In this document: one piece after another, positions 34,409 through 44,035 of the stretch
How the letters are laid out: each line of letters opens with the position of its first letter
Position numbering within the stretch: position 1 is the stretch's first letter
From: Thermomicrobiales bacterium
Lineage (GTDB): Bacteria; Chloroflexota; Chloroflexia; Thermomicrobiales; UBA6265
Length of the DNA stretch: 64,000 nucleotides
Reading direction: 5' to 3'
NCBI GenBank assembly: GCA_019637585.1
Contig: JAHBVL010000005.1
Location: 219,969-283,968, forward strand
The notes under the pieces: model-generated
The model's database searches: none
What the model was told of the DNA's origin: nothing
The model's input: the letters and a program-made list of their open reading frames with translations, nothing else
Made by a program: the position numbers and the translations under genes

Positions 34409-36553
34409 GTGTCGATTGCTCCTTTCCAGACTGCCGTCCCCTCCCGCATCGACGGACTCACAGATCTGGCCCATAACCTCTGGTGGTCCTGGAACCGGGA
34501 GGCCGTCGAGCTCTTCCGGGTTATCGATCCAGCCGGCTGGCTGGCCACCGAACGCAACCCCGTTCGCTTCCTGTTGACCGTGTCTCCCGTCTATCTGGAA
34601 ACGGTCGCCGGCGATCCCGAATACCTGGCCGCGTACGATGCCGTCATGGCGCGCTTTCGCGCCGAAACCAGCGACGACAACAGCGCCACCTGGATCGGCC
34701 AGGATCGCCCGGCGATGGCGGGGAAAACGCTCGGATACCTCTCGGCTGAGTTCGGATTGCACCCGACGCTGCCGATCTATTCCGGTGGTTTGGGCGTTCT
34801 GGCTGGCGACCACATCAAGGCAGCGAGCGATCTCGGACTGAAACTGGTCGGCGTTTCCCTCCTCTACCGGCAGGGATATCTCCGGCAGCGACTCGACGGC
34901 GACGGCTGGCAGCAGGATGTGCCCGGCTCGCTCGTTCCGGAGTTCGAACCGGCCACACCGGTGCTCGGTCCGGATGGATCGCAGCTGCAGGTGGAAGTCG
35001 TTCTGGACAACCCCGATCTGCCGCTGAAGATCGCCATCTGGCAGGTCCTGGTCGGTCGCCAGGTTCTCCTCCTTCTCGATTCTGATGTCGAAGGGAACCC
35101 GGAATGGACGCGCAGCATCGCCTCCCGGCTCTATGGCGGCGACCGCGAACACCGGCTCCGCCAGGAGATCATCCTGGGGATTGCCGGCGTGCGCGCTCTC
35201 CACGCCGCCGGATATGACGTCGACTACTGGCATGGCAATGAGGGGCACGCGGCATTCCATCTCCTGGAACGCTGCCGGATGCTCGTCGCCGAAGGCATGA
35301 CCTTCGAGCAAGCGAGCGAACAGGTCATCTCATCGTCGATTTTCACGACCCACACGCCGGTCGCCGCAGGTCACGATGTCTTTCCCGACGAGATGATCGA
35401 TCGCTACTTCAGCCACTTCTGGCCCCAGCTCGGCATCGATCGCGACTCATTCCTCGCGCTCGGCGCGCATGAGTCGACAGGACCTGGTTTCAATCTGACC
35501 GCGCTCTCATTCCGGTTGTCCGGATACGCCAACGGCGTCAGCAAACTGCATGGCGAAGTCACCCGCACCATGTGGCACGATATGTGGCCCGGCCTGGACG
35601 AAGCAGACGTGCCCGTGTCGTCGGTCACCAATGGCGTCCACATCCCCACCTGGATCGGGCGGCACATGGCCGATCTCTACTTCCAGGAGCTGGGCGACGC
35701 CTGGCGAGCCGATTCCGACAATCAGGAGGTCTGGGACGGCATCCTCGATGTCCCGGACGACGACTTCTGGGCCCGCCGGCGGCGTTCCAAACGGTCGATG
35801 CTTCGCTACATGCGCGACCGGTCACGCGTCCGGTGGCTGGCCAGCCACGACTCGGGAAATGCGTTGATCGGAGCGCCGTTTTTCGAGGAAGGCATTCTGA
35901 CCATCGGCTTCGCCCGCCGGTTTGCCACCTACAAGCGGGCCACCCTTCTCTTCCACAATCCCGAACGCCTCTCGGCGATTCTGACGAATCCCGAATGCCC
36001 GGTGCAGCTGGTTTTCGCCGGCAAAGCGCATCCCGCCGATGAAGGGGGCAAGCGGCTCATTCAGGAGATCGTCTGGAGCACCCGCGATCCCCTCTTCGGC
36101 GGGAGGATCGCCTTCGCCGAGGACTACGACATGCAGCTGGCCAGCTATCTGGTGTCGGGTGTCGATGTCTGGCTGAACAACCCCCGGGCTCCTCTGGAAG
36201 CCAGCGGCACCAGCGGCATGAAAGCCGCGGCCAACGGTGTGCCGAATCTGAGCATTCTCGACGGATGGTGGGCCGAGGGTTGGGTGCCCGGCAACGCGAA
36301 CGGGTGGGGCATCGCGCCCTACGAGCAGGACGACGAGCTGAACGACGGCCTGGAAGCCAATGCGATCTACGATCTACTCGAAAACGAGATCGTGCCTCTC
36401 TACTACCGGCGCGGCGCCGACGGCGTCCCGCACGACTGGATCACCGTGGCCAAGCAATCGATTCGCACGGTGGCTCCCCAGTTCAGCGCTCGCCGCATGC
36501 TCAAGGAGTATGTCGACGATCTCTATGCGCCGGCAGCCGGAGTGGAGCGATAG
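34409..36553 (+). CDS. glgP: Alpha-glucan phosphorylase (GT35)
   Basis: A 714-residue glycogen/maltodextrin phosphorylase that releases glucose 1-phosphate. The N-terminal ~100 residues (DLAHNLWWSWNREAVELF) match DUF3417, found in the short-form family (TIGR02094). YFSAEFG appears as YLSAEFG, and YWHGNEGHAAF and FTTHTPVAAGHDVFP follow. The PLP Lys lies in EASGTSGMKAAANG near the C-terminal third. It begins with GTG, with GAGG about 12 bases upstream. No other glycogen genes are adjacent. Confidence 0.92.
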   Translation: MSIAPFQTAVPSRIDGLTDLAHNLWWSWNREAVELFRVIDPAGWLATERNPVRFLLTVSPVYLETVAGDPEYLAAYDAVMARFRAETSDDNSATWIGQDRPAMAGKTLGYLSAEFGLHPTLPIYSGGLGVLAGDHIKAASDLGLKLVGVSLLYRQGYLRQRLDGDGWQQDVPGSLVPEFEPATPVLGPDGSQLQVEVVLDNPDLPLKIAIWQVLVGRQVLLLLDSDVEGNPEWTRSIASRLYGGDREHRLRQEIILGIAGVRALHAAGYDVDYWHGNEGHAAFHLLERCRMLVAEGMTFEQASEQVISSSIFTTHTPVAAGHDVFPDEMIDRYFSHFWPQLGIDRDSFLALGAHESTGPGFNLTALSFRLSGYANGVSKLHGEVTRTMWHDMWPGLDEADVPVSSVTNGVHIPTWIGRHMADLYFQELGDAWRADSDNQEVWDGILDVPDDDFWARRRRSKRSMLRYMRDRSRVRWLASHDSGNALIGAPFFEEGILTIGFARRFATYKRATLLFHNPERLSAILTNPECPVQLVFAGKAHPADEGGKRLIQEIVWSTRDPLFGGRIAFAEDYDMQLASYLVSGVDVWLNNPRAPLEASGTSGMKAAANGVPNLSILDGWWAEGWVPGNANGWGIAPYEQDDELNDGLEANAIYDLLENEIVPLYYRRGADGVPHDWITVAKQSIRTVAPQFSARRMLKEYVDDLYAPAAGVER

Positions 36554-36586
36554 ACCAGTGCAGCGGCAGATTCCGGTGGTGCGCAC

Positions 36587-37369
36587 ATGACCCGGCAAGC
36601 CCATGGCCGGCATCCGGTAATCGCCGTGACCATTGCCGCGGTGCTGCTGCTGACCGTCGGCGGCTTGTGGCTGCTGGCGCGGGATGCGCCATCCTCCGCT
36701 ACGGGAGAGATCAACGACGTACCGGGTATCGCCATCACCCCCGCGCAGGGATGTGCGAATTTCGCTCGCTACTGGCTGGACGAAACCTCCGTCGACATCG
36801 ACGCCGCGGTGCTGGAAGGCTTCACCAACTGCCGCCTGGGAGCCGACGGCGCGTGGTATACGCTCGCTGAGCTCCCGGAAGAGCGGAACACGAATCCTCC
36901 CACGATCGATCCCGCCCAGGAAGCAGCGGCAAATGAGCTGCGGGCCCGCATCATCGCCGATCTGGGCACACTCCAGCAGAGCTTCACCGAACGGATGATG
37001 CAGGAGCTGGGCAAGGTCTACAGCGATCGATCCAATCCGGTCATCGGCAGAACGCAGGAGGGGGTCTCGGTCTCCAATGTCCGTACGCGCTATGCCCGGA
37101 TCATCAACGGCATGATGCTCGATCCCAGCCACGATGCGCTGACCGGCTATGTCACCTGGATGATGCAGACCCGCATGGATGCCTACGGCATCTTTCGCCG
37201 GGCCTGCCTCGACGACGGCACGATCTTTCTGCGGCAGCCCTGTACCGGGATGGAAGACAATCTCAGTATCCGATACGCTCCCTGGTACTGGGAGCTGGCC
37301 AGCGAAGAATGGCTGGACGCCTATCTGCATCATCTCTACGGCGAGCCGGACGCGACACCCGCGTCCTGA
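36587..37369 (+). CDS. Membrane-anchored protein of unknown function
   Basis: A 260-residue protein with one N-terminal hydrophobic segment (residues ~11-31, VIAVTIAAVLLLTVGGLWLL) and a soluble remainder predicted to be outside. It is not recognised. Four Cys residues (in QGCANF, TNCRLG, RACLDD and QPCTGM) could form two disulphides. The region from ~110 to 190 looks helical. It begins 33 bases after glgP and ends 27 bases before the biotin carboxylase gene, in the same direction, so it may be part of their transcript. Confidence 0.6.
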   Translation: MTRQAHGRHPVIAVTIAAVLLLTVGGLWLLARDAPSSATGEINDVPGIAITPAQGCANFARYWLDETSVDIDAAVLEGFTNCRLGADGAWYTLAELPEERNTNPPTIDPAQEAAANELRARIIADLGTLQQSFTERMMQELGKVYSDRSNPVIGRTQEGVSVSNVRTRYARIINGMMLDPSHDALTGYVTWMMQTRMDAYGIFRRACLDDGTIFLRQPCTGMEDNLSIRYAPWYWELASEEWLDAYLHHLYGEPDATPAS

Positions 37370-37396
37370 CCGTTATCTTCGGGGAGAACGACCCGC

Positions 37397-39166
37397 GTGG
37401 CCGACCGACAACCGCCGTTCGAACGACTCGTCATCGCCAACCGGGGCGAAATCGCGGTGCGGGTGCTCCGGGCTTGCCGTGAGCTCGGCATCTCTCCGAT
37501 CGCTGTCTACGGCCCCGGCGAAGAAAACGCGCTTAACGTTCGGATGGCCGACGACGCCTACCGGTTGGAAGCATCCGACCGCCTCCCCTATCTGAATGGC
37601 AACGCCATCATCGAGATCGCTCAGAGATCCGGCGCTGGAGCCATTCATCCCGGCTACGGTTTTCTGGCCGAGAACGCCACCTTTGCCGAGTCGTGCGCTC
37701 TGGCGGGCATCGCCTTTGTCGGACCGGGAGCGGAGGCGATCCGGCAGATGGGGGACAAAATCGTCGCCCGGTCGATCGCCACGTCGGCCGGCGTGCCCGT
37801 CGTGCCAGGCACCGATGGACCACTCGACTCGCCGGAAGCGGCCCAGGCATGGGCCGGCGAACATGGCTATCCCATCGCCGTCAAAGCAGCTGCCGGTGGA
37901 GGTGGTCGCGGATTCCGCGTGGCTCATAGTCCGGACGAGCTCGCCGACGCCTTTCTGGGCAGCGCCGGAGAAGCCGAGCGGTACTTCGCCAATCCTGTTG
38001 TCTATCTCGAACGCTATCTCGTGCGGCCCCGGCATATCGAGGTACAGCTCTTCGCGGACAACCATGGCAATGTCGTCTGGCTGGGCGAGCGTGACTGCTC
38101 GGTGCAGCGTCGCCATCAGAAACTGATCGAGGAAACCCCGTCCACGTTTATCGACGCAGCGCTACGCACGAGACTCGGCGAATCCGCCGCCGCTCTGGCC
38201 CGGACGGTTGGGTACTCGGGAGCCGGAACCGTCGAGTTCATGGTCACCGAAGACCGTGATTTCTACTTCCTGGAGATGAACACCCGCATCCAGGTCGAAC
38301 ACACCATCACCGAGGAAGTGACTGGTTTCGATTTGGTCAAAGAGCAGATCAGCGTCGCCGCCGGCGAGAAACTGTCGTTTACGCAAGACGACATCGCGCC
38401 ACGCGGCCACGCCATTCAATGCCGGATCAATGCCGAAGACGCCGGCGCTGGTTTCCAGCCGGTGCCGGGTACGCTCACCGCTTTGCGCTGGCCCTCCGGA
38501 CCCGGCATCCGCGTCGACACGGCGATGGAAGCGGGAGCGTCGATTCTGCCCGCCTACGACTCCTTGATCGCCAAGCTGGTGGCTCATGGCAGGGATCGCC
38601 AAGAGGCAACCGCCCGGATGCTGCAGGCGTTGCGCGAGTTCCATATCGAAGGGGTGCCCACCACCATCCCATTCCACGCCAGGGTCCTGGAGACCGCATC
38701 ATTCGCCAATGGCGACGTCACCACCGCGTTTCTGCCGGAACATCCCGAAGTCATTCCTCCCGCTTCGACCGCGCCGGTCTCCAGTCCGGAGCAATCAGCG
38801 ACGGAGGCCGCCGAATATCTCATCGAGGTCAACGGGCGGCGCCTCTCAGTGCGGGTCAGTGGCGACGGTCTTCAACCAGCCCCTTCGAAAGCCAATGGCC
38901 CGAAAGCGGCCCCTCCCTCCCGGGCTCGCGGCGCCTCCGGCGGCGGGGGCAACAGCAAAGAGGTCGTCAGTCCGCTGCAGGGCACGATCCTGCGGGTCGC
39001 CGTCGAAGCAGGCAGCGCGGTCGATACCGGTGACCTGCTCTGTGTGGTCGAAGCGATGAAGATGGAAAACGAGATCACCGCCCAGCGGGCGGGGGAGATC
39101 GCTTCCGTCGACGCCACCCCCGGCGCCACGGTTTCCGTCGGAAGTGTGCTCCTCCGGTATGTCTGA
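37397..39166 (+). CDS. Biotin carboxylase with fused biotin carrier domain
   Basis: A 589-residue acyl-CoA carboxylase alpha subunit of the AccA3/PccA type. The biotin carboxylase domain (residues 8-450) begins LVIANRGEIAVRV and has the ATP-grasp loop KAAAGGGGRGF and EMNTRIQVEHTITEEVTG. A Pro/Ala/Gly-rich linker (~490-520) leads to a C-terminal biotinyl domain, with the biotinylated Lys555 in EAMKMEN. The carboxyltransferase subunit is not nearby, so acetyl- versus propionyl-CoA use cannot be judged. It starts with GTG and overlaps rsmH by eight bases. Confidence 0.9.
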   Translation: MADRQPPFERLVIANRGEIAVRVLRACRELGISPIAVYGPGEENALNVRMADDAYRLEASDRLPYLNGNAIIEIAQRSGAGAIHPGYGFLAENATFAESCALAGIAFVGPGAEAIRQMGDKIVARSIATSAGVPVVPGTDGPLDSPEAAQAWAGEHGYPIAVKAAAGGGGRGFRVAHSPDELADAFLGSAGEAERYFANPVVYLERYLVRPRHIEVQLFADNHGNVVWLGERDCSVQRRHQKLIEETPSTFIDAALRTRLGESAAALARTVGYSGAGTVEFMVTEDRDFYFLEMNTRIQVEHTITEEVTGFDLVKEQISVAAGEKLSFTQDDIAPRGHAIQCRINAEDAGAGFQPVPGTLTALRWPSGPGIRVDTAMEAGASILPAYDSLIAKLVAHGRDRQEATARMLQALREFHIEGVPTTIPFHARVLETASFANGDVTTAFLPEHPEVIPPASTAPVSSPEQSATEAAEYLIEVNGRRLSVRVSGDGLQPAPSKANGPKAAPPSRARGASGGGGNSKEVVSPLQGTILRVAVEAGSAVDTGDLLCVVEAMKMENEITAQRAGEIASVDATPGATVSVGSVLLRYV

Positions 39167-40127
39167 AACTGCCGTTCAGCATCTTCCGGTGTTGTTGAAC
39201 GAAGCCGTCGACGCGCTTGCGCCGCGAGATGGTGGCCGGTACATCGACGGCACATTCGGGGGCGGCGGTCACACCCGCTCCATCCTGGACCGTTCGGCGC
39301 CCGGTGGACAGGTGCTGGCGTTCGACCGCGATCCCGAGGCCATCGAACGAGCCCGGCAGCTATCACAGACGCCTTCGTACCAGGACAGGCTAGCCTTTGT
39401 CCACGCCAGTTTTGGCGAATTGCGGACGATCGCGCCGAGCTTTGGATTCGCGCCAGCCGATGGCATTCTGCTCGACCTCGGACTCTCCTCATTCCAGCTC
39501 GATGCCCCTGGCCGCGGTTTCGCGTTCGGCCTCGATGGCCCGCTCGATATGCGGTTCGATACCTCGACCGGACCGAGCGCAGCCGATCTTGTGAACACCC
39601 TGGACGAGGAGGAGATCGCCCGGATCATCTGGCAGTTCGGGGAAGACCGAAACTCGCGCCGCATCGCGGCGGCGATCATGCGGGCGCGGTCGTCCGCTCC
39701 GATCGAAACGACGCCTCGTCTGGCATCGATCGTCGAACAAGCGGTCGGCGGGAGACGCGGCGCTCCGACCCATCCCGCCACCAGGACATTTCAGGCTCTG
39801 CGCATTGCCGTCAACGAGGAGCTGGAAACGCTTGCCTCGGTCCTCCCCGATGCTGTCGCCACCCTGGCGCCAGGTGGCAGATTGGTCGTCATCGCTTTTC
39901 ATTCGCTGGAAGACCGCATCGTCAAACAGTTCCTGAAACGTGAATCGACCCAGTGTCTCTGTCCGCCCGAGCAACCGGTCTGCACCTGTCGTCACGAAGC
40001 GTCACTTGCGCTCGTGGGCAAAGCCATCAAATCAGGCCACGATGAAATCGCGCGAAATCCCCGCAGCAGGAGCGCCATCATGCGGGTGGCGACCCGGCTC
40101 CCCGCGTCTGTGAGCACTGCCGCATGA
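39159..40127 (+). CDS. rsmH: 16S rRNA m4C1402 methyltransferase
   Basis: A 322-residue SAM-dependent enzyme (MraW) that N4-methylates C1402 of 16S rRNA. HLPVLLNEAVDAL opens the protein, GTFGGGGHTRSIL is the SAM motif, LLDLGLSSFQLD and VIAFHSLEDRIVK are family signatures. The C-terminal CLCPPEQPVCTC cluster is typical of the family. The ATG at 39159 lies inside the end of the biotin carboxylase gene. It is the first gene of the division/cell-wall cluster here; mraZ is missing upstream. Confidence 0.95.
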   Translation: MSETAVQHLPVLLNEAVDALAPRDGGRYIDGTFGGGGHTRSILDRSAPGGQVLAFDRDPEAIERARQLSQTPSYQDRLAFVHASFGELRTIAPSFGFAPADGILLDLGLSSFQLDAPGRGFAFGLDGPLDMRFDTSTGPSAADLVNTLDEEEIARIIWQFGEDRNSRRIAAAIMRARSSAPIETTPRLASIVEQAVGGRRGAPTHPATRTFQALRIAVNEELETLASVLPDAVATLAPGGRLVVIAFHSLEDRIVKQFLKRESTQCLCPPEQPVCTCRHEASLALVGKAIKSGHDEIARNPRSRSAIMRVATRLPASVSTAA

Positions 40128-41569
40128 GCACCGAGTTCTCCCCGCAGCAACCGATCACGTTGACCGAGATCCTGACCGCAACCAATGCCGGGATCATCGG
40201 TGATCTCGCGGAAGGAACCACCTTTCGCTGGATCGAGCGCAACTCCCGCTCGATCGCGCCGGGAGATCTCTTCATCGCGGTCAAAGGCGAGCGATTCGAC
40301 GGTCACGCCTTCGTCGATCATGCCGCCGGCCAGGGAGCGTCAGCCGCGCTGGTGTCGCGCAGCTGGACCGACGAGCGCTCGGGCCCGGCTCCTCTTCCCC
40401 TGCTGGTCGTCGACGACCCCGTGCTGGCCCTGCAACAGGTTGCGGCGGCGCGACGTCAGTCGATGCCATTGACGGTGATCGGTGTGACCGGCAGTCTGGG
40501 CAAAACGAGCACAAAAGAGAGCATTGCCGCGGCACTCTCCCCCGCTCGCCGCGTCTATCGCAGTCCGGGCAATATGAACAGCGAGATCGGTCTGCCTCTC
40601 TCCCTGCTGGAGATTCCAGTCGATACCGACGTAGCGGTGCTGGAGATGGGCGGCGCCTACGCATTGGGGGAACTGGCCCTGTTGGCAGGGATCGGCAAAC
40701 CACAGATCGGCGTGGTAACCAACGTCATGCCGATCCACCTCGAGCGTATGGGCACGATCGAGGCGATTGCTGAAACAAAAACGGAGCTCGTCGCAGCGCT
40801 TCCCGCCGACGGGTTCGCCATTCTCAATGTGGCCAATCCGTGGGTTGCGGCAATGGCCGAACGGAGCGATGCGACCGTTCTCTCCTACGCCATCGAGCAT
40901 CCGGCAATGGTCATGGGCTCCGATGTGCGGACATTCGGGCTCGATGGCATTGCCTTCCAGCTGGAAGGAGAAGCGGGTTCGCGCCGGCTTGCCCTGCCGA
41001 TGGCCGGGGTGCACTCAGCGGAACTGGCTCTCGCCGCCATCTGCGCCGGTTTGGCCACCGGTGTCTCCGTCGATCAGGTGATCGACGGCCTTTCCCGGCC
41101 GGGCGTCCAGGTGAGGTTGGTACCGATGCCGGGTCCCAACGGTTCGCGGCTGATCGACGACACCTACAACGCCAGCGCCCCGTCAGTCCTGTCCGCCTTG
41201 CGCCTGCTTCAGGAAATCCCCGCCAGTCGCCGCATTGCCGTTCTCGGCGATATGCGGGAGTTGGGCGACGAAACCGCGGCCCAGCATGAAGCGGTCGGCT
41301 CTGCTGTCGCTGGGGTTGCTGACCTCCTGTTCACCTTCGGCGATATGGCTCGCCAGATCGCCGCTTCGGCACGCGACCGTGCAGTCGACGCCAACGGGCC
41401 GGACGTGACATCATTCGGGGTCGATCAGCGCGACGCGCTCACCAGCGCTCTTCTCGCGGAGTTGCGCCCAGGCGATGTGGCGTTGCTCAAGGGATCGCGC
41501 GGCCTGGAGATGGAGACAATCGTGGCGAGTCTACGAAACGCGGTCGCGGACTCACCCGCAGACGCATGA
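40124..41569 (+). CDS. murF: UDP-MurNAc-tripeptide--D-Ala-D-Ala ligase
   Basis: A 481-residue Mur ligase that adds D-Ala-D-Ala to the UDP-muramyl tripeptide. The N-terminal domain contains SRSIAPGDLFIAVKGERFDGH; the P-loop reads GVTGSLGKTSTKE (Leu where Asn or Ser is usual); MNSEIGLPLSLL and DDTYNASAPSVLSAL are MurF-type. The start overlaps the rsmH stop in ATGA. ftsL, ftsI and murE, usual between rsmH and murF, are absent. Confidence 0.94.
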   Translation: MSTEFSPQQPITLTEILTATNAGIIGDLAEGTTFRWIERNSRSIAPGDLFIAVKGERFDGHAFVDHAAGQGASAALVSRSWTDERSGPAPLPLLVVDDPVLALQQVAAARRQSMPLTVIGVTGSLGKTSTKESIAAALSPARRVYRSPGNMNSEIGLPLSLLEIPVDTDVAVLEMGGAYALGELALLAGIGKPQIGVVTNVMPIHLERMGTIEAIAETKTELVAALPADGFAILNVANPWVAAMAERSDATVLSYAIEHPAMVMGSDVRTFGLDGIAFQLEGEAGSRRLALPMAGVHSAELALAAICAGLATGVSVDQVIDGLSRPGVQVRLVPMPGPNGSRLIDDTYNASAPSVLSALRLLQEIPASRRIAVLGDMRELGDETAAQHEAVGSAVAGVADLLFTFGDMARQIAASARDRAVDANGPDVTSFGVDQRDALTSALLAELRPGDVALLKGSRGLEMETIVASLRNAVADSPADA

Positions 41570-42618
41570 TCGATTCTTCCACATACACCCTTTCGGCAAT
41601 CGCGCCGCTGATATTCAGCGTGATGCCGGAAGACCCCAACCAGAATCTGGCCGTCTCCATGGCGCTGGCTGGTTTGGCGTTCATCGTCACCCTCATCATT
41701 GGCCGACCGATCGTAACGCTCCTGCGCGCAAAAAAAGCCGGCAAACAGATCCGCGCCGAAGGCCCCCAGAGCCACATGGTCAAGATGGGCACGCCGACCA
41801 TGGGCGGCATCATGATCTCCACCACGGTGGTGTTGTTGACCGTGGTGTTCAACCTGGCCGGGCGGCTCTCGATGCTCCTGCCGGTCGGTATTCTGGTGGC
41901 GACAGCGATTCTCGGCGCAATCGACGATCGGCAGAGTTTCGTCGGCGCCACCAAGCACGGTATGAGCGCCCGCCACAAGTTCAGCTGGCAGCTGGCGATC
42001 GCCACGGTGGCGGCGGTCATCCTCTACCTTCCCGATCCGTACGGATTGGGGCTCCATCACATCTATATTCCGTTCATGGGCCGCTACAGCATCGGGCTGC
42101 TCTACATTCCGATCGCCATTCTCACCATCGTGGCCATGTCCAACGGGGTCAATCTCTCCGACGGGCTCGATGCGCTGGCGGGCGGTTTGACCGCGATTGC
42201 CTTTGTCGCCATCGGCGTCATCGCCTATCAACAAGGCCAGCTCGGCGTCGTCACGCTCTCCTTCACGATGGTCGGCGCACTGCTGGGTTTTCTCTGGTTC
42301 AACGCCCATCCGGCCCAGGTCTTTATGGGAGATACCGGGGCCCTGGCGCTCGGAGCGACCATGGCCGTTGCGGCGTTCATGACCGGCCAATGGCTCCTCC
42401 TGCCCATCGTCGGCGTTGTCTTCGTCGCCGAAACCCTTTCGGTCATCATCCAGGTGCTCTACTTCCGCTTCAGCGGCGGAAAGCGAATCTTTCGGATGAC
42501 CCCCCTGCACCATCATTTCGAGATGCAGGAAGGCTGGTCCGAAACCCAGGTGACGCTGCGCTTCTGGATCTTTGGCATGATGGCCGGGTTGGTCGGCGTC
42601 GCGCTCGCGCTCCTCTAG
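41566..42618 (+). CDS. mraY: Phospho-MurNAc-pentapeptide transferase
   Basis: A 350-residue polytopic membrane enzyme that makes lipid I from UDP-MurNAc-pentapeptide and undecaprenyl phosphate. The signatures KMGTPTMGGIMI, AIDDRQSF, NGVNLSDGLDALAGG, FMGDTGALALG and TPLHHHFE are all present, with about ten TM segments. It overlaps murF in ATGA. Confidence 0.95.
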   Translation: MIDSSTYTLSAIAPLIFSVMPEDPNQNLAVSMALAGLAFIVTLIIGRPIVTLLRAKKAGKQIRAEGPQSHMVKMGTPTMGGIMISTTVVLLTVVFNLAGRLSMLLPVGILVATAILGAIDDRQSFVGATKHGMSARHKFSWQLAIATVAAVILYLPDPYGLGLHHIYIPFMGRYSIGLLYIPIAILTIVAMSNGVNLSDGLDALAGGLTAIAFVAIGVIAYQQGQLGVVTLSFTMVGALLGFLWFNAHPAQVFMGDTGALALGATMAVAAFMTGQWLLLPIVGVVFVAETLSVIIQVLYFRFSGGKRIFRMTPLHHHFEMQEGWSETQVTLRFWIFGMMAGLVGVALALL

Positions 42619-42634
42619 TTCCGAGGTTTCCCCC

Positions 42635-44035
42635 GTGTTCGACATCTCCGGCAAACGCGTAACCGTCATGGGGCTGGGCACCCGCGGCGGCGGCCTTGGG
42701 GTGGCGACCTACCTCTCCACCCATGGCGCCATCGTCACCGTCACCGACAACCGCACCACCGATCAGCTCCAGGAGCCGATCGCGTCACTGGCCGGATTGC
42801 CGATCGCCTATTCGCTGGGTGGTCATCAGGAGCGGGATTTCACCTCGGAAAATGCGGACATCGTGATCCGCAACCCGGCGGTCCGCAGAAATTCCCCATG
42901 GCTCGAGCTGGCCCGAACATCGGGTGTCGCGGTCGAGATGGAGATGTCCCTCTTCCTGCGACGTTGCCCGGCGCCGGTCATCGGGATCACCGGCACGAAA
43001 GGGAAATCGACGACATCGGCGCTCGCCGGCGAAATGCTCAAAGCGTGGCGGCCCGATGCGGTGGTCGCTGGCAACATGGGTATCTCGGCCGTGGCCCATC
43101 TCGATGCCATCGCCGCCGACACCCCCGTTCTGCTGGAGATCTCCAGCTGGCAGCTGGAAGGTCTGGACGAACATGGTCTGGCGTCGCACATCGGGGTGCT
43201 GACCAACATCTCGCAGGATCATCTCGACGCCTACGACACGTTCGATGACTACGCCGACTGCAAGCGCAGCATCGCCCATCACATGAAAGAAATCGATTAT
43301 CTCATCGTCAACAGCGACGACCCAGAGGCCATGAAAGCGATCGCTTTGACCGAAGCCCGGATCATCCGCTTCTCCTCCGTCGATCCAGAGGCCGACGTCG
43401 TTGCCCTCGACCGTGAGGTGCGCTGGAATCTGGACGGTCGCTCGGGCGCGATCGCGCTTCCCGACCGGCCTCACTATCGAGGCGCGCCACTGCGCGCCAA
43501 TGTAGCTGCCGCGGTCGCCGCGGCGATGGTGCGCGGCGCTCCAGTCGAAGCGATCGAACAGGGACTGGCGGCATTTCAGGGAGTGGCGAACCGTTCCGAG
43601 TTCGTGGCCACGATCGACGGGGTCGACTACATCAACGACACTGCGGCAACGGCTCCGGCCGCGGCCACCGCGGCGCTGGCCGCTCTGCAGGGAAGAACCG
43701 CTCACGTTCTGGCGGGTGGCAGCGACAAGAAATCGGACCTGACCCCGCTCGCCGGCGCGCTCGCGGCCTCCGCGGCGACCGTCACGTTGCTCGACGGCAC
43801 CGCCACGCCGGCGCTCGAGGCCTTGCTGCGGAAAAGCGGTACGTCGATCACCGGCGTCTTCGGTTCCATGGCCGAAGCCGTTCATGCGGCTCGCGCGGTC
43901 GCGTCACCGGGCGATGTCGTTCTCCTCTCTCCCGGTTGCGCGTCGTTTGGTCTCTTTCGCGACGAATTCGACCGGGGCGAACAGTTCCGTCAGGCGGTTC
44001 GGTCGCTGGTTCCAACCGAGGAGGCTCGCTCATGA
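42635..44035 (+). CDS. murD: UDP-MurNAc-L-alanine--D-glutamate ligase
   Basis: A 466-residue Mur ligase adding D-Glu. The N-terminal Rossmann domain has TVMGLGTRGGGLGVA, the ATP loop is GITGTKGKSTTSAL, and LEISSWQLEGL and NISQDHLDAY are MurD-type. The C-terminal domain holds LAGGSDKKSD and LLSPGCASFGLFRDEFDRGEQF. It starts with GTG, with GAGG nine bases upstream. ftsW and murG, often after murD, are absent here. Confidence 0.94.
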   Translation: MFDISGKRVTVMGLGTRGGGLGVATYLSTHGAIVTVTDNRTTDQLQEPIASLAGLPIAYSLGGHQERDFTSENADIVIRNPAVRRNSPWLELARTSGVAVEMEMSLFLRRCPAPVIGITGTKGKSTTSALAGEMLKAWRPDAVVAGNMGISAVAHLDAIAADTPVLLEISSWQLEGLDEHGLASHIGVLTNISQDHLDAYDTFDDYADCKRSIAHHMKEIDYLIVNSDDPEAMKAIALTEARIIRFSSVDPEADVVALDREVRWNLDGRSGAIALPDRPHYRGAPLRANVAAAVAAAMVRGAPVEAIEQGLAAFQGVANRSEFVATIDGVDYINDTAATAPAAATAALAALQGRTAHVLAGGSDKKSDLTPLAGALAASAATVTLLDGTATPALEALLRKSGTSITGVFGSMAEAVHAARAVASPGDVVLLSPGCASFGLFRDEFDRGEQFRQAVRSLVPTEEARS

